From JBBRLG01 sp038231495 (GTDB lineage Bacteria; Planctomycetota; Planctomycetia; Gemmatales; Gemmataceae): 20,687 nucleotides of DNA. The notes beneath the pieces are model-generated. The model was not told the DNA's origin, did no database searches, and was given only the letters and a program-made list of their open reading frames with translations. Within the stretch, counting starts at the first letter, position 1. Each line of letters begins with the position of its first letter. The stretch is taken from contig JBBRLG010000052.1 of assembly GCA_038231495.1 (NCBI GenBank), forward strand, positions 1-20,687, written 5' to 3'. The translations under genes were made by a program, and so were the position numbers. Below, in pieces: positions 1 to 7,019 of this stretch.

Positions 1-107
1 ATTGCTACGCGACCGGAGCCAAGGTGAGTGCCGACGAACTGGCGTGCGTGCAGATCACCAAAGCCGACTTCCACGGCGATTGGAACTATACCATTGAGCC
101 AAACTGA
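1..107 (+). CDS. ISAzo13-family transposase, C-terminal end only
   Basis: The plus-strand frame whose first full codon is base 3 is open from the window edge and stops at TGA 105-107. Its last residues include KVSADELACVQITKADFHG followed by DWNYTI. A 'K-V-S/T-D-x-E-L ... DFHGxWNYTI' tail is, from memory, the conserved C terminus of ISAzo13-type DDE transposases, which catalyse movement of their own insertion sequence. The catalytic domain lies outside the window, so I cannot say whether the copy is intact. The right end of the element should lie within a few tens of bases after the stop, which would place it inside the 3' end of the convergent gene whose stop is at 115. No terminal repeat can be assigned because the left end is not visible. 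Confidence 0.72.
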   Translation, partial: CYATGAKVSADELACVQITKADFHGDWNYTIEPN

Positions 108-114
108 CATTTGC

Positions 115-597
115 TCAAGTTATATTTTCGGGCGTCCTAAGGCGCGATTTCTCGCCCGTGGTAAGCTCGGCCTGGTCGATCTGCCGGAGGCGGTTGCCCA
201 ACAGCTTCACTACGTCACCTGTGCCCATCGGTGCGGCGTCGTCGGCTTCCAGTTCGCCGTGCAGCGTGTCGGCGTCTGCCAACCCGCGGGAGGCGTGTTC
301 TAACAAGGCGATGGAGGCCCGCACCCGATCGCTTTCCTTCGCGCCGTTCTTCGCAACTGCCACCAGCGTATCGACGGCCTGCCCGGTTGCGGCCTGGATG
401 CGACCGACGGCGCACTCGACCAATTGGCGGCGCGCCCGGCGGTAGGCCGTGCGGAAGTCAGGAAGGTTAAGCCAACGGTACAACGTGGCTTCACTCACAC
501 CAGCCTTCGCCGCGGCCGCGGTGTGCGTCGATTCGGTCAGTAGGGCGGCAATCAGCGCCTCTTCCTTCCGAGTCAGCTGTTGTCCGTGGCCTTTCAT
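115..597 (-). CDS. Helix-turn-helix protein resembling phage terminase small subunits (phBC6A51-like)
   Basis: A 160-residue protein starting at ATG 597, preceded by a modest AGGTGAG ribosome site. Residues about 8-45 form a helix-turn-helix: a TRKEEALIAALL helix, an alanine-rich turn, then GVSEATLYRWL as the likely recognition helix, followed by PDFRTAYRRARRQLVECAV. This layout is seen in small terminase-type DNA-binding proteins and in many Gemmata hypotheticals. The rest is helical and alanine-rich with no catalytic motif. It lies 69 bp downstream of the 187-residue gene and is probably co-transcribed with it and the 101-residue gene. The last residues (RTPENIT) do not resemble the rest, and the stop is 8 bp from the transposase stop, so the original C terminus may have been replaced by insertion-sequence sequence. 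DNA binding is a confident inference; a real packaging role is unlikely because no large terminase or capsid gene is nearby. Confidence 0.75.
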   Translation of the reverse strand: MKGHGQQLTRKEEALIAALLTESTHTAAAAKAGVSEATLYRWLNLPDFRTAYRRARRQLVECAVGRIQAATGQAVDTLVAVAKNGAKESDRVRASIALLEHASRGLADADTLHGELEADDAAPMGTGDVVKLLGNRLRQIDQAELTTGEKSRLRTPENIT

Positions 598-666
598 CTG
601 CTCTCACCTGCTCTCATTTGCGGTAGTTCGGACTTGTGCCTGAAAACAGCGGGAGGGCCGACTTGC

Positions 667-1230
667 TTAAAGGGCTTTCTTTTCGCTGTCCACCACTACG
701 CACGTTCCGGCGACATTCGTTTGCTTCCGGGCAATGTTCACTTGCAGCACGGGCAGGGCCAGCTTTCGCACCAGGGCGAGTGTCCTGATCGCGGCAAGGT
801 AACGCTTGTGGGCGCGGTCCTGTCGCCGCTGGTAATACTCGCCTTGGGCAAAAGTGCAGTCCGATTGGTTCTGCGCATAGCGCACGTCCGCGTCCTGAAC
901 TTGCAGCCAACAGGCGACGACGCGCTCGACCAAAAGGCGTTCAACCGGCGTCGGGTTCGTGCCTGCGATTTCCGCCCGCAACAACGCCTGTTTGCGGGTG
1001 AGCGCTTCCTTGAACGCCAGGTCTTTGCCGCCCGCGGCCCGGATGAGGGCGTGTTCGGCCTGAATAGCAAGGTTGCCGCCGAACGCATCCACAACTTGCG
1101 GGTTCTTCAACAGTTCCCGCAACACCGGCAACGTCGATTCATCGCCGTTGCCTGCTCGTTTCAACAACTTCCGAAGGTCATCGGGTTCGGTAGGAATTAC
1201 TACCTCAGTCGATTTTGTCGTGTTGGACAC
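667..1230 (-). CDS. Conserved Gemmata-type hypothetical protein, middle gene of cassette
   Basis: A 187-residue protein of unknown function. The frame is open upstream to 1278, but I place the start at GTG 1230: a GGAGAAAGAG ribosome site sits directly before it and the protein then begins VSNTTKSTEV. Landmarks are PDDLRKLLKRAGNGDESTLPVLRELLKNP near the start (read as two adjacent helices), an AGG-K-AxxEALTRK segment, the stretch TPVERLLVERVVACWLQVQ, a tyrosine/arginine-rich part YYQRRQDRAHKRYLAAIRTL, and a basic tail ending in VLQVNIARKQ. It appears wholly helical, with no signal peptide or membrane segment. From memory the same protein recurs many times in Gemmata-type genomes beside the two flanking genes. 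The basic helical composition would suit a nucleic-acid-binding partner, but that is inference. It overlaps the upstream gene by 26 bp, suggesting translational coupling. Confidence 0.75.
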   Translation of the reverse strand: MSNTTKSTEVVIPTEPDDLRKLLKRAGNGDESTLPVLRELLKNPQVVDAFGGNLAIQAEHALIRAAGGKDLAFKEALTRKQALLRAEIAGTNPTPVERLLVERVVACWLQVQDADVRYAQNQSDCTFAQGEYYQRRQDRAHKRYLAAIRTLALVRKLALPVLQVNIARKQTNVAGTCVVVDSEKKAL

Positions 1231-1510
1231 GGCTCTTTCTCCATGCGCCCCGGTGATGTTGCCGAAAGCCGGCGGCAACCAGGGCGGCGCGGGCCGCCAG
1301 TTCGTTCAGTTCGTCGAGCGGCGCGTCGAGGGCGTCGAGTTCCGCCCGCCTTGCCCGTTGCGCGACGCGCTCGGCTTCGCGGGCCTGCCGCGCGCTTGCG
1401 TCGAGGTCCGCCAACCGCTCAGCCGACCGGCCGGTGCCAATGTACTGCCGGACGACCCGACCGTTGACCTTTTTCAAGCGCGTGTAGTAGCGCCCCTTGT
1501 CCCATCCCAT
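1205..1510 (-). CDS. Conserved Gemmata-type hypothetical protein beginning MGWDKGRYYTR, first gene of cassette
   Basis: A 101-residue protein. The start at ATG 1510 is preferred over an upstream in-frame TTG because a strong GGAGGT lies 7 bases before the ATG and the TTG falls inside that ribosome site. The N terminus MGWDKGRYYTRLKK followed by NGRVVRQYIGTG reads as a short basic beta-rich unit. Residues about 38-75 form an alanine/arginine/glutamate helix, probably a coiled coil, and the end is GFRQHHRGAWRKSR. From memory this is a recurring small protein in Gemmata-type and some actinobacterial genomes, usually unannotated. Its 3' end overlaps the next gene by 26 bp. A nucleic-acid-binding or element-maintenance role is possible, but nothing catalytic is visible. 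Confidence 0.75.
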   Translation of the reverse strand: MGWDKGRYYTRLKKVNGRVVRQYIGTGRSAERLADLDASARQAREAERVAQRARRAELDALDAPLDELNELAARAALVAAGFRQHHRGAWRKSRVQHDKID

Positions 1511-1538
1511 TTCTGTTACCTCCAAGCGTTTGCCCCGC

Positions 1539-1740
1539 TTACCTGCCGTCGCCCAGACCTGCCGCCGGCACCTTTACTGATTGCACCATTGCGACAATGC
1601 CGGCGCGCACCACTTCCGGCAGGGTGTCCCACCGTTCGGCCAACAACGCCAGTTCGGGTGATCTTTGCTCCAAAAGCGCCAAGCAGAACGCCAAGCGCTC
1701 ACCATCGTTTTCCGAAGTGCCTTTGATTGCAAGAGGTTGC
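1539..1740 (-). pseudogene. Possible recombinase/integrase C-terminal remnant
   Basis: A minus-strand frame ends at TAA 1539-1541, 28 bp before the start of the 101-residue cassette gene. Its last part reads LALLAERWDTLPEVVRAGIV followed by AMVQS, which resembles the C terminus of recombinase or integrase-like proteins in planctomycetes ('LAxxxExWxxLPExxRAGIxAMV'), recalled from memory. Upstream the frame runs straight into the tRNA-Cys fragment, so the apparent 100-residue protein starting at 1841 is an artefact there (its GIEPGMADLQSAPP segment is antisense tRNA). No good start codon lies between 1540 and 1740. I read it as a decayed tail left beside an attachment site; a very short real gene is the alternative. 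Confidence 0.4.
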
Positions 1741-1752
1741 GGCGACGGGGGC

Positions 1753-1798
1753 GCGGATTGCAAATCCGCCATCCCCGGTTCGATCCCGGGAGGGGCCT
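1753..1798 (+). tRNA. tRNA-Cys (GCA) 3' half, 5' half missing
   Basis: Anticodon stem GCGGA 1753-1757 pairs with TCCGC 1765-1769 around the loop TTGCAAA; anticodon GCA is at 1760-1762. A 4-base variable region (1770-1773) is followed by T stem CCCGG 1774-1778, T loop TTCGATC 1779-1785 and CCGGG 1786-1790, then acceptor strand AGGGGCC 1791-1797 and discriminator T. The 4-base variable region and this layout match bacterial tRNA-Cys. The 5' acceptor strand that should pair (GGCCCCT) and a normal D arm are absent from the 30 bases upstream, so this is not a functional tRNA. Such 3' halves are typical scars of integration into a tRNA gene. An 8-bp inverted repeat GCAAGAGG (1729-1736) / CCTCTTGC (1796-1803) flanks it. 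Confidence 0.7.
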
Positions 1799-1841
1799 CT
1801 TGCCACCTCTGTAATGCTTCTGCCGGCAAGCATTTTAGCAC

Positions 1842-2679
1842 TCATTGTCTCCAATACTCGTCTCTTGATAACGCCCGCATTTTGGCACACTAGAAGGTGG
1901 CGCGCTGACGCGCGTTTCCTACCACCCTCAACGATGCGGAGATCGTCAGGAACGCGAACCATACGCGATCGGTGAGGTTGTTAAGCTCCAAGTTGAGGTT
2001 CGCGCCTACCAAAGCAAAAATGGTCCTCGTTACAGCTTGACCCTCCCTGGTTCGGTTGCAGGCGAGTTCTGAGCGTAAGGGTGTAGGCCAGGTTGGCGTG
2101 GGTCGACATTGGCGAGGGTCGATTCTGGGCATGGTTCAAACTCGGGTGGCAAAGGAAGCAACCGTCGTTCAAGGACGTGGCGCTAGGGCGCCATGCGGAA
2201 CGAATGCTTTAAGTCTTTGCCCGGCCAGAAGTTCCACCTTGGGAAATTCGTTCGGAGGGGTGTGTGGGTGGGCGAATGAAACGAATTCCACCTGTTGCCT
2301 CGTGCTTGCGGCTTTTGATCCATGCCCGATTCTGGCCTGTCATGGATTCGTAAGTGTCAATAGGCAAAGGGGTTGCGTTAATCACTTACAAAGGGTGTAC
2401 CTCAGCTTTGGGGGCACCCTCGCCAAATGTAATTGGCGTGGCTTACATGGATAAGCATCCATCGGCAGAGCCGCACTCGGCACAATATCCTTGCGGGACT
2501 CCGTATTTGCATCTTTTTTCAGCGAATTCCGGTTCCGTCCGGGCACTCCGTCTGCTAACCTACAGGTACTGCTGACAGGAACGCCCGCGCCCGCGGGTCG
2601 TCCCTCCCACCCCCGGATACCCCCGTATCCGCCCGCCGACCGCGGTTTGGACGATCGTTCAGGACACCAGGCGACCCCC
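1842..2679. other. Gene-free stretch with lower G+C
   Basis: Together with 1799-1841 this is about 880 bp without a convincing coding region. Short frames exist on both strands, but none has a good ribosome site, a recognisable domain or planctomycete-like codon use, and base composition is more A+T-rich than the neighbouring genes, especially from about 1990 to 2560. A 7-bp inverted repeat GTAAGTG (2350-2356) / CACTTAC (2383-2389) is the only clear structure. The last 100 bp presumably carry the promoter of the cytochrome/DUF1549/DUF1553 gene, but I see no close match to a -35/-10 pair. It may be decayed mobile DNA tied to the tRNA-Cys scar. Confidence 0.5.
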
Positions 2680-5409
2680 ATGAAACGATCCCTGTGCGCT
2701 GGCGCTGCCTTCGCCGTTGTTGCCGCCTTCGCCGGCCACGCCGCCGCCGCGGACTTTACCGCCGCCGACCTCGAATTCTTCGAGAAAAAAGTGCGGCCCG
2801 TGCTGGACACGCACTGCTACTCCTGCCACGCCAAGGGCAAAAGCAACGGCGGCCTGAGCCTGGCTTCCCGCGCCGCAATGCTCAAGGGCGGCGCCTCGAC
2901 CCAGCCCGCCGTCGTCCCCGGCGACCCGGACAATAGTCCGCTCATCGAGGCGGTGAAATACCACGACGTCGTCAAGATGCCCAAGAAGTACAAGCTCAAG
3001 GACGAGGAGATCGCCGACCTCGTCGCCTGGGTCAAGCGCGGCGCGCCGTGGCCCGCGACGCCGGTCAGTGCCGCCGACGCCGCCATCCGTACCGGCGGCG
3101 AAACGATTAGCCCCGCCGAGCGGGCGTTTTGGTCTTTCCAGCCAGTCAAAAACCCGCCGCCGCCCGCCGTCAAGGACGGCAACTGGTGCAAACAGCCGCT
3201 CGATCATTTCGTGCTCGCGAAGCTTGAAGCGAAGGGGTTGCGGCCCGTCGCAACCGCCGACAAGCGCGTGCTCATTCGCCGGGCGACGTTCGACTTGATC
3301 GGCCTGCCGCCGACGCCGGACGAGGTACACGCTTTCCTTGCCGACCCTTCACCCGACGCCTTTGCCAAGGTTGTGGACCGTCTGCTCGCGTCGCCCCATT
3401 ACGGCGAACGCTGGGCGCGACACTGGCTCGATGTGGCCCGGTACGGCGAGGACCAGGCGCATACGTTCCAGGCCCGCGTTTATCCCAACGGCTACCGCTA
3501 CCGCGATTGGGTCATCCAGGCGTTCCAGGACGACCTGCCTTACGACCGTTTCGTGACGGAGCAGATCGCCGGCGACCTGCTCGTCAAGAACGGCGACGCG
3601 GAAAAGCACTTGCCGGCGCTGGGCTTCTTCGCGCTGGGGCCGCACTATTACATGGACGCGGGCGAGGCCAAGGCGGCGGAGGCGGCGGAACTGGACGACC
3701 ACGTGGACGTGCTCGGCCGCGGCTTCCTCGGTCTGACCGTCGCGTGTGCCCGCTGCCACGATCACAAATTCGACCCGATCACGACCAAGGACTACTACGC
3801 ACTGGCCGGCGTCTTCAAGAGCAGCAAGTACGTCGAAGCGCCGATGGGCACGCCGGAGGAGATCGAGAAGTTCAACCAGGCCCAGGCGAAGATCAAGGCC
3901 CAGGAGGACAAGGTTAAGGCGTTCCTCGACGCCGAGGGCGCGAAGCTGGCCGAGGCACAAGCCGGCGAGACGGCGAAGTACATCATCGCGGTGTGGAAGT
4001 TTCAGAACCAAGGCAACACCAAGACGCTGCTTTCCACAGCTGATTTCGCCAAGAGCGAGAAGGTGAACGCCGCCGTACTGGACCGCTGGCTGAAATACGC
4101 CATTGAAAAGTTCATCGCCGGCAAACCGTTTCTAGGCCCCTGGCCCAAGACGCTAAGCGCGGAAACGGACAACGACGTACTCGCCAAGGTGACGAAGGCC
4201 GCCGAAGCGTATCAGGCGGAATTGCTGGCCGTGCTGAAAGAGCGCGACGAACTGGCGAAGGAGAAGAAGCCGCTGGACAAGGCCAAGGCCGACTTGTTGC
4301 AAGACCTCTTCTCGGCGCAAGGTGTCTTCGGCACCGACGCGAAGAAGGTAGAGGCCAAGCTGCCGGAAGACGCGAAAAAGACGCTGACCAGCTTGCGCAC
4401 CGAACTGGAACAGGTCAAGAAGGCCAACCCCGCCAAGCTGCCGATCGTTCACACGCTGGCCGACGGCCAGGGCGAGAACATGCACGTCTACCTCCGCGGC
4501 AACCCCAAGACGGAAGGCGACGTCGTCGAACGTCGCTTCCCGCGCATCCTGTCAGCCGACGACGCCAGGCCGTTCACGCAGGGCAGCGGCCGCTTGGAAT
4601 TGGCCAACGCCATTGCCAGCCCGAAGAACCCTCTGACGGCGCGTGTCATGGTCAACCGCATTTGGCAGCGGCACTTCGGCGTCGGCATCGTGCCCACGCC
4701 CAGCAACTTCGGCAAACTCGGCCAGCAGCCCACGCACCCGGAACTGCTCGACCACCTGGCAACGCACTTCGTCGCGGAGGGCTGGTCTGTCAAGAAGTTG
4801 CACCGCGAAATTATGCTGTCGGCGACGTACCAGCTGAGCAGCGCGACCGACGACGCCGACCGCAAGGCCGACCCGGAGAATCAACTGTACTGGCGCATGA
4901 ACCGCCGCCGGCTGGACGTGGAGGCGTGGCGCGACGCCCTGTTGTCGGCGTCCGGCAACCTCGACCCGGCGGTCGGCGGTCCCTCGGCGGACCTGAACGC
5001 GACGAGTAACCACCGCCGCACGCTCTACGGCGCGGTGAGTCGGCACAACCTCAACGGCCTGCTGCGGCTGTTCGACTTCCCCGACCCGAACCTCACCGCC
5101 GAGAAGCGGCCGGTGACGATCGTGCCGTTGCAACAGTTGTTCGTCCTCAACAGCGAATTCATGACCGAGCAGGCCCGCGGCCTGGTAAAGCAGTTAGCCA
5201 GTGAGAAGGACGACGCGACGAAGATACAGAAGGCGTTCGTCCGCCTGTACGGCCGGCCGGCGACCGAACGCGAAGTGAAGCTGGGCCTGGATTTCCTGAC
5301 CGTGCCGGAACCGACCTTGCCGTCCACCGAGCCGAAGCCCAAGCTGAGCCGCTGGGAACAATACGCCCAGGTGTTGCTGGGGACGAATGAGTTTACGTTT
5401 GTGGACTAG
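2680..5409 (+). CDS. PSD1/PSCyt protein: planctomycete cytochrome c, DUF1549 and DUF1553 domains
   Basis: A 909-residue exported protein. The start at ATG 2680 is chosen because it opens a clean signal peptide (MKRSLCAGAAFAVVAAFAGH, cleavage near residue 24); the frame extends 189 bp further upstream without one. Domains in order: planctomycete cytochrome c (about 27-130) with haem motif C46-Y-S-C49-H50; DUF1549/PSCyt2 (about 150-385) with GERWARHWLDVARYGED and a second CxxCH at C356-A-R-C359-H360, followed by DHKFDPI; a lysine/glutamate/alanine-rich coiled-coil insert (about 390-610); and DUF1553/PSD1 (about 640-895) with NPLTARVMVNRIWQRHFG at about 650. Proteins of this type are expanded in Planctomycetota; their substrate is unknown, though periplasmic electron transfer or carbohydrate degradation has been suggested. 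The DUF1501 partner follows 132 bp downstream. Two CxxCH sites imply haem binding, which is inferred. Confidence 0.93.
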   Translation: MKRSLCAGAAFAVVAAFAGHAAAADFTAADLEFFEKKVRPVLDTHCYSCHAKGKSNGGLSLASRAAMLKGGASTQPAVVPGDPDNSPLIEAVKYHDVVKMPKKYKLKDEEIADLVAWVKRGAPWPATPVSAADAAIRTGGETISPAERAFWSFQPVKNPPPPAVKDGNWCKQPLDHFVLAKLEAKGLRPVATADKRVLIRRATFDLIGLPPTPDEVHAFLADPSPDAFAKVVDRLLASPHYGERWARHWLDVARYGEDQAHTFQARVYPNGYRYRDWVIQAFQDDLPYDRFVTEQIAGDLLVKNGDAEKHLPALGFFALGPHYYMDAGEAKAAEAAELDDHVDVLGRGFLGLTVACARCHDHKFDPITTKDYYALAGVFKSSKYVEAPMGTPEEIEKFNQAQAKIKAQEDKVKAFLDAEGAKLAEAQAGETAKYIIAVWKFQNQGNTKTLLSTADFAKSEKVNAAVLDRWLKYAIEKFIAGKPFLGPWPKTLSAETDNDVLAKVTKAAEAYQAELLAVLKERDELAKEKKPLDKAKADLLQDLFSAQGVFGTDAKKVEAKLPEDAKKTLTSLRTELEQVKKANPAKLPIVHTLADGQGENMHVYLRGNPKTEGDVVERRFPRILSADDARPFTQGSGRLELANAIASPKNPLTARVMVNRIWQRHFGVGIVPTPSNFGKLGQQPTHPELLDHLATHFVAEGWSVKKLHREIMLSATYQLSSATDDADRKADPENQLYWRMNRRRLDVEAWRDALLSASGNLDPAVGGPSADLNATSNHRRTLYGAVSRHNLNGLLRLFDFPDPNLTAEKRPVTIVPLQQLFVLNSEFMTEQARGLVKQLASEKDDATKIQKAFVRLYGRPATEREVKLGLDFLTVPEPTLPSTEPKPKLSRWEQYAQVLLGTNEFTFVD

Positions 5410-5430
5410 ATTTAGAGTCTCGAACTTTTT

Positions 5431-5503
5431 GGCGAGCCGGGAGCGTAAGCGACCGGAGTGAGTTTCGGAGATAGACTCCAGTCGCTTACGCTCCCGGCTC
5501 GCC
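5431..5503. repeat. 29-bp inverted repeat between PSD1 and DUF1501 genes
   Basis: Left arm 5431-5459 and right arm 5475-5503 are reverse complements with one mismatch, around a 15-base loop. The arm begins GGCGAGCCGGGAGCGTAAGC. The hairpin would be very stable but has no T tract after it, so it is not a classic terminator. It may attenuate between the two genes or be a dispersed palindromic element. A related shorter string, GTCGCTTAC, occurs at the broken edge of the selA fragment near 7975-7983. Confidence 0.9.
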
Positions 5504-5541
5504 ATTCGGTTAGGGTTTCTAAACGAAACGGAGCCGCCACC

Positions 5542-6972
5542 ATGTTGTTCGGACCGCAGCACCAGATGAACCGCCGGCAAATGCTCTGCAAGATCGGCGG
5601 CGGTTTCGGCGCCCTGGGCCTGGCCACCATGCTCGCCGGCGACGGCCTCTTAACCCCCACCGCAAAAGGGGCCGACGCCCCACCCTCCCCCGGTGCCGAC
5701 AACCCGCTCGCGCCGAAGCCGACGCACTTCAAGGCGCGGGCCAAGCGCGTCATCTTCCTGTTCATGAACGGCGGTCCCTCGCAGGTCGATACCTTCGACC
5801 CCAAACCGTCGCTCGAAAAGTATAAGGGCCAGCGTCCTGACCTCATCTCCAAGGGCACCGACCGCGCCAAGGGCGGCGGTTTGATGCCGTCGCCTTTCAC
5901 GTTTGCCAAGTACGGCCAGAGCGGCATCGAGGTCAGCGAACTGTTCCCGAACATCGCCCGGCGCATCGACGACATTTGCGTGATTCGGTCGATGAACACG
6001 AACACGCCCAACCACGAGCCGTCGTTTTTGATGATGAACAGCGGCGAGACGCAGCCGACGCGGCCCAGCCTCGGCTCGTGGCTGACCTACGGCCTGGGTT
6101 CGGAAAACCAAAACCTGCCCGGCTACGTCGTCCTGTGCCCCGGCACGCCGACCGTCGGCCCGCAACTGTGGAGCAACAGCTTCCTGCCCGGCGTCTACCA
6201 GGGCACGCACATCAACAACTCGACGCTGGACCCCAAGAAGATCATCCAGCACATCAACAACCAGAACTTGCCGCGCACCGTCCAACGGCAGCAACTCGAT
6301 CTGTTGCAGCAGATGAACGAAGCCCACCTGAAAGAGCGTGGCGGCGACGACCAACTCGAAGCGCGCATCGCCTCGCTGGAGATTGCGTTCCGGATGCAGT
6401 TCGAGGCACAAGAGGTGTTCGACCTGGGCCGCGAGACGGCGGCGACGCGCAAGGCGTACGGCGAAGGCCCGTTTGCCAACGCCTGCCTGATGGCGCGCCG
6501 GCTGGCAGAGCGCGGCGTGCGCATGACGCAGATATACTACGGCGGCGGCCAACCGTGGGACGACCACGGCGACATCCTGAACCACAAGAACCACGCCAAG
6601 GCGTCGGACCAGGCGATCGCCGCACTGCTGACGGATTTGAAGCAGACGGGTTTGCTGGACGAGACGCTGGTGGTCTGGGGCGGCGAGTTCGGACGGACGC
6701 CGATGTCGGAAGGGCAAAAGGGCCGCGACCACAACAGCAAGGGGTTTTCGATGTTCCTGGCCGGTGGCGGCATCAAGGGTGGCCAGGCGTACGGCGCGAC
6801 CGACGAATTCGGCTTCGCCGCGGTGGACAAGCCGGTCCACGTGCATGATTTGCACGCGACGATCCTGCATTGCCTGGGCATGGACCACGAGCGGCTGACG
6901 TTCCGCTACAGCGGCCGCGACTTCCGCCTGACCGACGTGAGCGGCACCGTGGTGAAAGACATCCTGGCGTAG
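5542..6972 (+). CDS. DUF1501 family protein with Tat signal
   Basis: A 476-residue protein. The start at ATG 5542 is chosen because it places a twin-arginine motif correctly: N10-R11-R12-Q-M-L, then a hydrophobic stretch to about residue 33, as expected for export in folded form. Family landmarks are FLFMNGGPSQVDTFDPKP (about 73-89), a central region including ERGVRMTQIYYGGGQPWDDH, W379-GGEFGRTP, GRDHNSKGFS (about 394-403) and a C-terminal HDLHATILHCLGMDHERLTF. This resembles the alkaline phosphatase/sulfatase-like fold assigned to DUF1501. The activity and substrate are unknown. It lies directly behind the DUF1549/DUF1553 gene, the usual planctomycete arrangement, and the two products probably meet in the periplasm. 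The 29-bp inverted repeat in the 132-bp gap could uncouple expression of the two genes. Confidence 0.93.
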   Translation: MLFGPQHQMNRRQMLCKIGGGFGALGLATMLAGDGLLTPTAKGADAPPSPGADNPLAPKPTHFKARAKRVIFLFMNGGPSQVDTFDPKPSLEKYKGQRPDLISKGTDRAKGGGLMPSPFTFAKYGQSGIEVSELFPNIARRIDDICVIRSMNTNTPNHEPSFLMMNSGETQPTRPSLGSWLTYGLGSENQNLPGYVVLCPGTPTVGPQLWSNSFLPGVYQGTHINNSTLDPKKIIQHINNQNLPRTVQRQQLDLLQQMNEAHLKERGGDDQLEARIASLEIAFRMQFEAQEVFDLGRETAATRKAYGEGPFANACLMARRLAERGVRMTQIYYGGGQPWDDHGDILNHKNHAKASDQAIAALLTDLKQTGLLDETLVVWGGEFGRTPMSEGQKGRDHNSKGFSMFLAGGGIKGGQAYGATDEFGFAAVDKPVHVHDLHATILHCLGMDHERLTFRYSGRDFRLTDVSGTVVKDILA

Positions 6973-7019
6973 AGGTCAAAACGGCTCCTGTCAAAGGATA
7001 AAAGTCGCTCTGCGGTAGG

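Noticed and set aside
580..1467. A 295-residue plus-strand frame
   Set aside because: It is antisense to two recognisable cassette genes with good ribosome sites; its composition fits a shadow frame of high-G+C DNA.
115..1510. Prophage remnant
   Set aside because: Only a terminase-small-subunit-like DNA-binding domain suggests a phage; no large terminase, portal, capsid or tail gene is present, so the cassette reading is preferred.
1720..1798. A complete tRNA-Cys
   Set aside because: The 5' acceptor strand GGCCCCT is absent. A D-loop-like AAGAGGTT at 1731-1738 lies about 10 bases too far upstream and its stem would be mostly G-T pairs.
1539..1841. A 100-residue minus-strand protein covering the whole frame
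   Set aside because: Its N-terminal third is the antisense reading of the tRNA-Cys 3' half; only the last part is kept as a possible remnant.
1890..2454. Several short frames on both strands in the gene-free stretch
   Set aside because: No ribosome site, no familiar sequence, and the frames overlap one another without a preferred one.
5650..6888. A 412-residue minus-strand frame
   Set aside because: It is antisense to the DUF1501 gene, which carries family motifs and a Tat signal.
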